From Aurantibrevibacter litoralis (GTDB lineage: Bacteria > Bacteroidota > Bacteroidia > Flavobacteriales > Flavobacteriaceae): a DNA stretch of 64,000 nt. Each line of letters begins with the position of its first letter. Positions within the stretch are counted from its first letter, which is position 1. Position numbers and translations under genes: made by a program. Positions 44,684 through 52,035 of the stretch are shown here, in pieces. The notes beneath the pieces were generated by a model, which was not told the origin of the DNA, did no database searches, and saw nothing but the letters and a program-made list of their open reading frames with translations. Where the stretch lies: positions 15,719-79,718 of the forward strand of contig NZ_JAYEEQ010000017.1 in assembly GCF_034651555.1 (NCBI RefSeq), read 5' to 3'.

Positions 44684-44875
44684 ATGGGTAAAGGAACAGT
44701 AAAATTCTTCAATGATGCCAAAGGTTTTGGTTTCATCACTGAAGATGGCTCAAGCGAAGATCACTTTGTACACATTTCTGGTTTAATCGATGAAATTCGT
44801 GAAGGTGATGTTGTAGAATTTGAACTACAACAAGGTAAAAAAGGATTGAACGCAGTAAATGTAAAAGTGATTTAA
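44684..44875 (+). CDS. cspA: Cold-shock protein CspA-like
   Basis: A 63-residue single cold-shock domain. RNP1 is KGFGFIT and RNP2 DHFVHIS, with a typical N-terminus MGKGTVKFFNDAKGFG. It binds single-stranded RNA as a chaperone. The gene is isolated, with a strong promoter box and a very strong terminator, consistent with a highly expressed monocistronic transcript. Confidence 0.95.
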   Translation: MGKGTVKFFNDAKGFGFITEDGSSEDHFVHISGLIDEIREGDVVEFELQQGKKGLNAVNVKVI

Positions 44876-44906
44876 TACTTACGGTACAACTTTTTTAAGA
44901 CATAAA

Positions 44907-44946
44907 ACTCGATCCTTTATTGGATCGGGTTTTTTTTTTTTTTTTT
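44907..44946 (+). terminator. Strong terminator of cspA with a long T tract
   Basis: Nine-pair stem (CGATCC/GGATCG core, with one T-G pair) followed by about 17 consecutive T residues. Confidence 0.88.
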
Positions 44947-44988
44947 GAATAATGACCTTGGGCTTTTTTCAATCACTTGGCTTTTTTA

Positions 44989-45190
44989 TTCAATCTAAAG
45001 ATTCCCCGACCCTTAGGTCGGGGTTTCCTATTTACCGCTCCAAAGGAGAGGTCGGAACTGCTTTTTTGCAGCTCCGGGTGAGGTAAAATACAAAAGTTCG
45101 GTTTTTTTGGACCAAAGGCCAAAATGAAACTGGTGAAATATCTCTATGGCTTGCCTCGGGGATAGTCAGTTTCAAGAAATTGTTTATTTT
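44989..45190. repeat. Multi-hairpin intergenic repeat, copy B
   Basis: Second copy of the roughly 200-bp element. Its first hairpin is perfect here: CCCCGACC (45004-45011), loop CTTA, GGTCGGGG (45016-45023). CTCCAAAGGAG replaces CTCCTTTGGAG of the other copies, keeping the stem while the loop changes. It lies between the cspA terminator and the dual immunophilin gene. Confidence 0.88.
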
Positions 45191-45261
45191 CCACGCAACC
45201 TTTTCCCTTTTTTATAATCTAAAGCATAGATTCCCCATAAACAACTAATCATCAACCTGCC

Positions 45262-45354
45262 ATGTCCACATTTTTAGGAACACTATGTATTTTATTGATA
45301 ATTAATATCCTTTTACTTATTTTGAGTGTAGGAGGGAGTAAAACGAAGTTGTAA
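45262..45354 (+). CDS. Possible 30-residue membrane peptide
   Basis: A short frame, ATG 45262 to TAA 45354, coding for MSTFLGTLCILLIINILLLI followed by LSVGGSKTKL. It is one hydrophobic helix with a short basic tail. It shares 12 of the first 23 residues with the 56-residue protein at 12895-13065, including the MxTFxGxL start and the Asn in mid-helix, which argues that it is a real small gene. Alternatively it is a chance frame in AT-rich DNA. Confidence 0.4.
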   Translation: MSTFLGTLCILLIINILLLILSVGGSKTKL

Positions 45355-45658
45355 TACGAGCCCAAGGATAGACACAAACATAGAATGCTGGTTGTTTATG
45401 TTAACTCGATTTCTTCAATTTTTGCCTAGACCTTGAGGTACATCAAAAAAAAAATCTTCATTACTCCCTTCGAGATCGAGGTAAATAATGAAGATTGTAG
45501 TATCAAATAAGTACGAAATAATGAAAATATACAAGGGGTTTAGGTAATAATTAAGATTGTTTTGGAACCCCTTCTGTGGTACATTTCTATTCTATTTCCA
45601 GTCATGGAAATACTTGAAAATAAGGATCATCAACGCAAAAAAATAAATCTTTTATAAG
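45355..45658. other. Intergenic region with hairpin repeat and inverted repeat
   Basis: No gene seen. It contains the hairpin repeat at 45408-45522 and a further inverted repeat AAGGGGTT ... AACCCCTT at about 45532-45574, about 20 bases downstream of it. Confidence 0.5.
45408..45522. repeat. Hairpin intergenic repeat, copy 1
   Basis: Matches 47721-47833. The centre is a perfect 11-bp inverted repeat AATCTTCATTA (45453-45463) / TAATGAAGATT (45486-45496) around a 22-base middle that is itself partly self-complementary. Confidence 0.8.
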
Positions 45659-46594
45659 TTATTTTACCGCCATTAATTCTACATCAAAGACCAAGATTGC
45701 ATCCGGTGGTATTACTCCACCTGCGCCGGCGCTTCCGTAACCCAAATCGGACGGAATTACAAACCGAGCCTTATCGCCAACAGACAATAGGCCAATGCCT
45801 TCATCCCAACCTGGAATTACTTGACCCACACCCAGGGTAAAGCTAATAGGCTGATTGCGCTTATACGAAGAATCAAAAACCTGTCCGTTGTCTAAGGCGC
45901 CTTCATAATGCACCGAAACGGATTTCCCTTTTATTGCTTTAACTTCTCCTTTGCCTTTTTGAATGATTTTGTATCGAAGTCCGCTTTCGGTTTTTTCAAA
46001 ACCGGCGGCTAATTGTTCCAGTGCTGCGGCCTTTTTTTTGCGATCTTCGGCCAATCTTTTTTCGCGCGATCCTTCAAAGGTGCGAAAAGCCTCTACCGCA
46101 TTCCATTGTTCGGCAGCAACACCTACGCGAAGAATTTCTAAAGTTTCAATTTTATCGCCCTGCGCAATGGCATCTACTACATCCTGTCCCTTGGCAACAT
46201 GACCAAATACGGTATGCTTGTTATCTAACCATGGGGTAGCTACATGTGTAATAAAAAACTGGGTGCCGTTGGTGCCCGGACCCGCATTGGCCATAGACAA
46301 AATTCCTGGGCCAGAGTGCTTTAGGTCTACATGAAACTCATCATCAAATTTATACCCGCCATCGCCGGTACCGGTTCCTAAAGGACATCCGCCTTGAATC
46401 ATAAAATCTGGAATAACTCTATGAAATTTTAGGCCGTCATAATAGGGCTTTCCTTGCGGTTTCACCGAGTTTTCTAAATTTCCTTCCGCTAAAGCGACAA
46501 AATTTCCTACGGTTCCAGGGGTTTTCTCGTGGGTTAGTTTTACTACTATTTCACCTTTATTGGTATTAAATTTTGCGTAAATTCCGTCTTGCAT
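45659..46594 (-). CDS. Dual-family immunophilin: cyclophilin-FKBP fusion peptidyl-prolyl isomerase
   Basis: A 311-residue protein with two isomerase domains of unrelated fold. Residues 1-170 are a cyclophilin: YYDGLKFHRVIPDFMIQGGC, KHSGPGILSMANAGPGTNGT, QFFITHVATPWLDNKHTVFG. A charged helical linker follows (EGSREKRLAEDRKKKAAALE). Residues about 205-311 are an FKBP: KGKSVSVHYEGALDNGQVFD, GVGQVIPGWDEGIGLLSVGD, VIPPDAILVFDVELM. Fusions of this kind are known in Flavobacterium and some protists. ATG at 46592-46594 is chosen; an upstream in-frame ATG at 46696 would add an unusual 34-residue hydrophobic extension that is possible but unsupported. Confidence 0.9.
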   Translation of the reverse strand: MQDGIYAKFNTNKGEIVVKLTHEKTPGTVGNFVALAEGNLENSVKPQGKPYYDGLKFHRVIPDFMIQGGCPLGTGTGDGGYKFDDEFHVDLKHSGPGILSMANAGPGTNGTQFFITHVATPWLDNKHTVFGHVAKGQDVVDAIAQGDKIETLEILRVGVAAEQWNAVEAFRTFEGSREKRLAEDRKKKAAALEQLAAGFEKTESGLRYKIIQKGKGEVKAIKGKSVSVHYEGALDNGQVFDSSYKRNQPISFTLGVGQVIPGWDEGIGLLSVGDKARFVIPSDLGYGSAGAGGVIPPDAILVFDVELMAVK

Positions 46595-46790
46595 AATGCT
46601 ATTTTTAGTAAGGGGCAAAGGTAAGGATTTGTTTTGTGTAGAAAAAATGTAAAACCCAATGTAAATTGCTGTAATACTTATCTTGTATTTAAACATTATG
46701 GGTGTAAAAAAAATAAAGAGATAGTAGGAATCGCGATCTAAAGGTTTTCGATGGTTACATTATTTAGGTAAAATTGATATCAAATGCAGT

Positions 46791-46989
46791 TTCAATCTAA
46801 AGATTACCCGACCCTTGGGTGGGGGTTTCCTATTTACCTCTCCTTTGGAGAGGTCGGAACTGCCTTTTTGCAGTTCCGGGTGAGGTAAAATACAAAATTT
46901 CGGATTTTGGCCCAAAGGCCAAAATGAAACTGGCGAAATACCCCTATGGCTTGCCTCGGGGATAGTCAGTTTCAAGAATTTTTTTATTT
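46791..46989. repeat. Multi-hairpin intergenic repeat, copy C
   Basis: Third copy of the element. The TTTTGGCC-CAAA-GGCCAAAA hairpin is perfect here, as is GGAACTGC/GCAGTTCC. It shares almost every base with copies A and B outside loop positions and lacks the REP-like insert of copy A. Confidence 0.88.
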
Positions 46990-47221
46990 GTGGTAAGACC
47001 AAATCTCGATGCACAAAGGGCACCATCTTCAAGTTCCCGTTACACCCTGAGCCTAATTTCCGGTTACCGGTTAAAAAAAGTACTGAGATAAGCTCAGAAG
47101 AGGAACCTAAGTTATGCTTGAAAATATATAAAATTTTGTACATTTTGTCTGTCAACTAAAAAAAGGATAAGAGCTGCTTTTACGATAACAGTAAACACCT
47201 AAAACGAGAAAATTAGTTTTT

Positions 47222-47272
47222 CTGTAAGATTTTAGGGTGTTTTAGTGCCTCTTGAAGTGATCGGCTAAGGGA
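47222..47272. repeat. Imperfect direct repeat, left copy, flanking the sugar operon
   Basis: Reads roughly GATTTTAGGGTGTTTT, then a CCTCTTGAAGTGATC-like block and CTAAGGGA. It resembles 62578-62628 on the other side of the operon (about 70% identity by eye). Each copy is preceded by an inverted repeat, here AACACCTAAAA / TTTTAGGGTGTT. Confidence 0.4.
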
Positions 47273-47720
47273 TTGGGGGTCTAATGTTGCAATACATTGA
47301 TGCATGATATATTGCAATTTGTTTAAGTTCTGGTATAAAACAGAAATTACGTTCGAATACCATAATTTTAACGGCTATAGTTTCGTGTAATCTAATAGTT
47401 ATTTTCAATGAAGATCAAGCATCTGAATTTATTAGCCCAAAAATAAATTTGAGCTTTCATTTATAAGCGGTATATCGCAAGGTTTGGGAGGATCTGATAG
47501 TATCGGTTTATGTAACTCAATCCTGCCAAAGCGGGTATAGATTTTTATCAAGGAATATAACAATTGATGTTTAAATACGATGATAAAAATGATGAAAGAT
47601 TAAACTAAAAACCTATAGAGAGATATAAAAATAGAGTCTAAAAATTCGATTATGAAGCAACCGAAAATGGTCTAAAGTGATCTAGTTAGTTTATTTATAA
47701 CCTTTTGTTTATTTCGACTG

Positions 47721-47833
47721 GATTTCTTCAATTTTTGCTCAGGCTAAAAAGATACAAAGAAGAAATCTTCATTACTTGCTTCAGGATCGTAGCAAATAAT
47801 TAAGATTTTAGCATCAAATAAGCACTACATAAT
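47721..47833. repeat. Hairpin intergenic repeat, copy 2
   Basis: Matches 45408-45522. Arms AATCTTCATTA (47764-47774) and TAATTAAGATT (47797-47807) with one mismatch, and an inner TTGCT/AGCAA stem absent from copy 1. Confidence 0.8.
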
Positions 47834-48016
47834 CAACTTGCCAACGGATTATTTTTACTCTTATTTTTTGAAATTTTAGTCCCCACCACTGAAATACTAA
47901 TTCTGTGGGCATTTTTTTTAATTACATGACATTCTTTATTGTATATGTCTAAAATAGAGGTGCCAATTATTTTTAAATTTTACGTTTATTTATTAATATT
48001 TATTTATTTTTGTTAT

Positions 48017-48778
48017 ATGCTACCAAAACAAAGAAAATCAAAAATACTAGACATCATCAAAGAAGATGGTTTCGCCAAGGTGGTTGAACTTGCGCGAATC
48101 TTTAAAGTTACAGAAGTTACCATTCGTCAGGATCTTGAAAAACTGGAAGAGGAAGGTTTAATTGTTAGAGAGCACGGAGGTGCTTTTCTGAAAAACATTC
48201 CTAGTCAAGTGCAAAGTTTACAATTGGCTAATCAGTCGAACCTAGAATTAAAAGAGGCCATTGCAGTAAAATGTCTAGCGTTTATTGAAAGTGGGGATAC
48301 GATAATCTTAGATTCTGGAAGTACGACTACGGAAATAGCCAAGAAACTTATCGGGTACACGAATTTAACGGTAATAACTAACGCCCTAAATATTGCGTTG
48401 CTATTGGGGCCCGAACCGGGCATTGATGTGATCATGACGGGAGGCGAATTTAAAGGACCAACGCTTTCTTTAACCGGCCAAAAGGCCGCTGACTTTTTTG
48501 AAGGTCTAAATGTTCAGAAACTTTTTTTGGCGACTGCGGGAATATCCCTGAAATATGGACTTACCTACCCCAGTTTAAGCGATCTTGTTGTAAAAAAAGC
48601 AATGATCCATGCGGCTGAAATTACGTATTTAGTAGCCGATCATACCAAGTTTGGAACAAGCGCATTGGCTAGTTTAGGCGCCCTCTCTTTAATTGATTTT
48701 ATTATAACCGATTCCGGTATTGCAGAGAAGGATCAAAAAGTCCTTAAGGATAATGAAATAGAAGTCATTGTAGCATAA
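48017..48778 (+). CDS. DeoR/GlpR-family transcriptional regulator of the sugar operon
   Basis: A 253-residue regulator. Residues 1-60 form the DeoR helix-turn-helix (RKSKILDIIKEDGFAKVVEL, then FKVTEVTIRQDLEKLEEEGL and IVREHGGAF). The effector domain is a DeoRC sugar-phosphate-binding fold: ALNIALLLGPEPGIDVIMTG, SGSTTTEIAKKL, and the C-terminal VADHTKFGTSALASLGAL. Such proteins usually repress their operon until a phosphorylated sugar intermediate binds. ATG at 48017 (MLPKQRKSK) is chosen; an upstream ATG at 47939 adds a hydrophobic stretch foreign to the family. First gene of the operon, 29 bp before the isomerase gene. Confidence 0.92.
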   Translation: MLPKQRKSKILDIIKEDGFAKVVELARIFKVTEVTIRQDLEKLEEEGLIVREHGGAFLKNIPSQVQSLQLANQSNLELKEAIAVKCLAFIESGDTIILDSGSTTTEIAKKLIGYTNLTVITNALNIALLLGPEPGIDVIMTGGEFKGPTLSLTGQKAADFFEGLNVQKLFLATAGISLKYGLTYPSLSDLVVKKAMIHAAEITYLVADHTKFGTSALASLGALSLIDFIITDSGIAEKDQKVLKDNEIEVIVA

Positions 48779-48807
48779 CCTAACAAATATCACTAATTAA
48801 ACAAAAT

Positions 48808-50226
48808 ATGTCAAAGTTAAACTTAGGTATAGGAATTATTATAGGAAACCGCGATTTTTTCCCGGACAGCTTAGTTGAAAAAGCAAGAACAGAAATTCTG
48901 GATGTTTTTGCCAAGCTGAAATTGAAACCTATTTTATTAGAAAATACGGACACTAAATTAGGAGGAGTTGAAACCTATAAAGATTCCCAAAAATGCGCCG
49001 AACTTTTTAAAAAACACAGTCATGAAATTGCCGGTATCTTAGTATTATTACCAAATTTCGGTGACGAAAGAGGTGTGGCCGACACTTTGAAATTAGCAAA
49101 CTTGAATGTTCCTGTTTTAATTCAGGCGTATCCCGATGAGCTCTCTAAAATGAATGTTGTTAACCGACGCGACTCTTGGTGTGGCAAAATTTCGGTATGC
49201 AACAATTTGTATCAATACGGAATAAAATATTCGCTAACCAGCCAACACGTAATGTGGCCATCTGAAGTGTACTTTCAGCAGGATTTAGTAGATTTTGTGG
49301 CTGTATGTAGGGTAGTAAAAGGATTGCGAAATGTAAGAATTGGTGCCGTAGGCGCCCGACCCGGGGCGTTCAATACAGTACGTTATTCTGAGAAGATTTT
49401 ACAACGCAATGGGATTACGGTTACTACAGTAGATTTATCTGAGATTCTCGGAAATGCAAACAAACTAACTAAAGATGACCCTGCTGTAAAGCAACACTTA
49501 GAAGCTATAAATTCGTATGCCCCGAAAGGAAAAACTCCTGATGAGGCCATGATTCAGATAGCAAAATTGGATGTTGTATTAAATAATTTTGTAGAAGAAT
49601 ATGCCTTGGACGCAACCGCAATACAATGTTGGACTTCTTTGCAACAGAATTTCGGTTGCAATGTATGTACGAGTATGAGTATTATGTCCGAAAACATGTT
49701 GCCTTCTGCTTGCGAAGTAGATGTAACAGGCACTTTGAGTATGTATGCCATGCAGTTGGCCTCCGGTTCGCCAAGTGCCTTGGTAGATTGGAACAATAAC
49801 TACGCCAATGACCCCAATAAATGTGTACTATTCCATTGTGGCAACTGGGCGAAATCTTTTTTGCCTGATATTGAGATTAGCAACGCTCCGATTCTTGGAA
49901 ACTCCGTAGGTGTAGAAAACACGTATGGCGCATTGGATGGGCGTACTCCGGCTAATCCGCTCACCTACGGCAGAATCAGCACAGATGATCCTAAGGGCAT
50001 CATTAAAGCTTATATTGGGGAGGGAGAATTAACTGATGATCCACTAAAAACGTTTGGCAACAGAGCTGTGGCCAAAATTGAAAACCTCCAAGGATTGATG
50101 AATTATGTGTGCAGGAATGGTTTCGAGCACCATGTGGTCATGAACGCCTCTAAGACCGGCACCATACTAGAAGAAGCTCTGGGAAATTATATGGGTTGGG
50201 AAGTGTATAACCATACAACTAAATAA
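48808..50226 (+). CDS. L-fucose/L-arabinose isomerase-family sugar isomerase
   Basis: A 472-residue protein of the L-fucose/arabinose isomerase superfamily. The N-terminal domains have LNLGIGIIIGNRDFFPDSLV, ILVLLPNFGDERGVADTLK and RIGAVGARPGAFNTVRYSEK. The catalytic domain has DATAIQCWTSLQQNFGCNVC, MLPSACEVDVTGTLSMYAMQ (metal-ligand-type Glu and Asp) and CVLFHCGNWAKSFL (His ligand). The family interconverts aldoses and ketoses using a divalent metal. The substrate is not known. In this operon it would supply a ketose for the kinase and transketolase. It starts 29 bp after the regulator gene and ends 1 bp before the transketolase A gene. Confidence 0.82.
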   Translation: MSKLNLGIGIIIGNRDFFPDSLVEKARTEILDVFAKLKLKPILLENTDTKLGGVETYKDSQKCAELFKKHSHEIAGILVLLPNFGDERGVADTLKLANLNVPVLIQAYPDELSKMNVVNRRDSWCGKISVCNNLYQYGIKYSLTSQHVMWPSEVYFQQDLVDFVAVCRVVKGLRNVRIGAVGARPGAFNTVRYSEKILQRNGITVTTVDLSEILGNANKLTKDDPAVKQHLEAINSYAPKGKTPDEAMIQIAKLDVVLNNFVEEYALDATAIQCWTSLQQNFGCNVCTSMSIMSENMLPSACEVDVTGTLSMYAMQLASGSPSALVDWNNNYANDPNKCVLFHCGNWAKSFLPDIEISNAPILGNSVGVENTYGALDGRTPANPLTYGRISTDDPKGIIKAYIGEGELTDDPLKTFGNRAVAKIENLQGLMNYVCRNGFEHHVVMNASKTGTILEEALGNYMGWEVYNHTTK

Positions 50227-50227
50227 A

Positions 50228-51052
50228 ATGACTGATCGAGAACTAAAGTTAAAATCTGTGCTTTTGAGAAAAAATCTTCTCAAATATATTTATAAGGCGA
50301 AGGCCGGGCATACAGGCGGAAGCCTATCGTGTACCGACATATTAAATGTGCTATATAACAGAGTATTATGTGTAGATCCCAAAAACCCCAAAAACCCTAA
50401 TAGGGATCGGTATATTCAAAGCAAAGGACATTGCGTAGAAGCACTATATGTAACGTTGGCCGATCGTGGTTTTTTTCCGGAATCGGATTTGGAAACACTA
50501 TGTCAGTATCAATCGCATTATATTGGCCATCCAACCAAAAAAGTAAATGGAGTAGAGCAAAATACAGGGGCATTAGGTCATGGATTGCCCATTTGTGTTG
50601 GAGAAGCGATCGCAGCCAAGTTAGATAACAAAACGCATAGAATATATACTTTGCTCGGTGATGGGGAGCTTCCTGAAGGATCTAATTGGGAGGCTTTTCT
50701 AGCTGCGGCTCATTATGAGTTGGATAATTTGTATGCCATTCTTGACTACAACAAACAACAAATTTCTGGTTCCAATGAGGAAGTTATGAATTCAGGCTCT
50801 GTACGTGAAAAATTGGAAACGTTCGGCTGGGCTGTCAAAGTGGTCAACGGTCATAATTTGAGGCAATTAGAAGCCGCTCTGAACAACGGCCCATTTGAAA
50901 AAGGAAAACCAAATTTTATTATAGCGAACACCATTAAGGGTAAAGGGGTAAGCTATATGGAGGGTAATTTAAAATGGCACCATGGTGTGCCTTCTTTTGA
51001 GGAGTATGAACTGGCACAATCAGAGTTATCATCAACAGCAGCATCAATATAA
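50228..51052 (+). CDS. Transketolase-like subunit A (thiamine diphosphate domain)
   Basis: A 274-residue N-terminal transketolase half. It begins near KAGHTGGSLSCTDILNVLYN, includes DRYIQSKGHCVEALYVTLAD, NTGALGHGLPICVGEAIAAK, and the thiamine diphosphate/magnesium motif LLGDGELPEGSNWEAFLAAA ending in ILDYNKQQISG. It ends WHHGVPSFEEYELA, consistent with a split enzyme. The partner half follows after 5 bp. Split transketolases occur in dedicated sugar pathways, including a described two-subunit apulose-4-phosphate transketolase. The substrate here is open. Confidence 0.88.
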   Translation: MTDRELKLKSVLLRKNLLKYIYKAKAGHTGGSLSCTDILNVLYNRVLCVDPKNPKNPNRDRYIQSKGHCVEALYVTLADRGFFPESDLETLCQYQSHYIGHPTKKVNGVEQNTGALGHGLPICVGEAIAAKLDNKTHRIYTLLGDGELPEGSNWEAFLAAAHYELDNLYAILDYNKQQISGSNEEVMNSGSVREKLETFGWAVKVVNGHNLRQLEAALNNGPFEKGKPNFIIANTIKGKGVSYMEGNLKWHHGVPSFEEYELAQSELSSTAASI

Positions 51053-51057
51053 AAACT

Positions 51058-52035
51058 ATGAGGTTGGATAAAATAGAAGAAAAGGAATTATTAATGGGTT
51101 TAACCAATCAAGAAATTTTTGCCCAAACTCTGGAGGAATTGGCGGCCAATGATAGAGCTATCCTAGCAGTTACTAGTGATTCCCGCGGCTCTGGTAAATT
51201 GGTGATGTTCGGAAATAAGTATCCAGATCAAATCGTAGAAGTAGGTATTGCAGAACAGAATCTGGTAGGAGTAGCTGCCGGATTGGCTTCGGCAGGAAAG
51301 AAGGCTTTTGCGGTATCTCCGGCTTGTTTTTTAAGCGCTAGAGCATTAGAGCAGATAAAAAATGATGTAGCCTATTCGGACAATCCGGTAAAATTGGTAG
51401 GTATTAGCGCAGGAGTTAGTTATGGGGCATTGGGTACCACACACCATAGTTTGCATGATTTTGCAGTTTTAAGAGCCATTAACAATATCACTATTGTGGC
51501 ACCGGCTGATAATTTTGAAACGGAACAGGCAGTGCGGAAAGCAGTTGCTTATAAGAAGCCCCTTTATTTGCGCTTTGGAAAAAAGCAAATGCCTTTTTTA
51601 GAGGAAACTCCTTCAAGTTTTGAATTTGGAAAAGGACGTGTGGTAAGAGAGGGTAAGGATTTGGCGATTATAGCCAATGGTGAAACGGTTTATCCGGCGT
51701 GGTTAGCAGCGAAAAGCTTGGAAGAAGAATACGGAATAAAGGCTACCGTAGTAAGTATGCATACCATAAAGCCTTTGGATACCGAATTACTGAGTAGCTT
51801 GGCAGACAATGGCAGACCTATGTTGACTGTAGAGGAACATATGGTTCATGGGGGTCTTGGTGAAGCCTGCGCTTCTTATTTTATGCAGAATGGATATAAT
51901 AACCCTTTTAAGATTATTGCTATTCCGGATGAATATACGGTTACCGGATCTCAGGGAGAAATCTTTGAGCATTATGGAATTTCGCAATATGGAATTATGC
52001 AATCCGCAATAACATTAACAAAACATAGGTCATAA
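51058..52035 (+). CDS. Transketolase-like subunit B (pyrimidine-binding and C-terminal domains)
   Basis: A 325-residue C-terminal transketolase half. The catalytic Glu for thiamine activation lies in VEVGIAEQNLVGVAAGLASA. Other markers are FAVSPACFLSARALEQIKND, SYGALGTTHHSLHDFAVLRA, IVAPADNFETEQAV, and the C-terminal domain TVEEHMVHGGLGEACASYFM. Together with subunit A it makes a complete enzyme. ATG at 51058 is used; another ATG at 51094 (MGLTNQEIFAQT) is equally plausible. Its stop codon shares one base with the next ATG. Confidence 0.88.
   Translation: MRLDKIEEKELLMGLTNQEIFAQTLEELAANDRAILAVTSDSRGSGKLVMFGNKYPDQIVEVGIAEQNLVGVAAGLASAGKKAFAVSPACFLSARALEQIKNDVAYSDNPVKLVGISAGVSYGALGTTHHSLHDFAVLRAINNITIVAPADNFETEQAVRKAVAYKKPLYLRFGKKQMPFLEETPSSFEFGKGRVVREGKDLAIIANGETVYPAWLAAKSLEEEYGIKATVVSMHTIKPLDTELLSSLADNGRPMLTVEEHMVHGGLGEACASYFMQNGYNNPFKIIAIPDEYTVTGSQGEIFEHYGISQYGIMQSAITLTKHRS

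Larger units (their letters stand above)
46595..48016. other. Long repeat-rich intergenic region left of the sugar operon
   Basis: About 1.4 kb without a supported gene. It contains multi-hairpin repeat copy C (46791-46989), an inverted repeat plus imperfect direct repeat near 47193-47272, and hairpin repeat copy 2 (47721-47833). The open frame at 46760-47155 on the minus strand comes from copy C. No consensus promoter for the operon was identified. Confidence 0.5.

Noticed and set aside
44928..44946. Long T tract as an assembly artefact or phase-variable tract
   Set aside because: It directly follows a clear terminator stem and lies outside coding sequence, so it is simply an unusually long terminator tail.
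46760..47155. A 131-codon minus-strand open frame
   Set aside because: Produced by repeat copy C; same reasons as for 28016-28411.
48005..48012. TATTTTTG as a -7 promoter box for the sugar operon
   Set aside because: It lies only four bases before the ATG and has no TTTG at the right distance; probably chance in AT-rich DNA.
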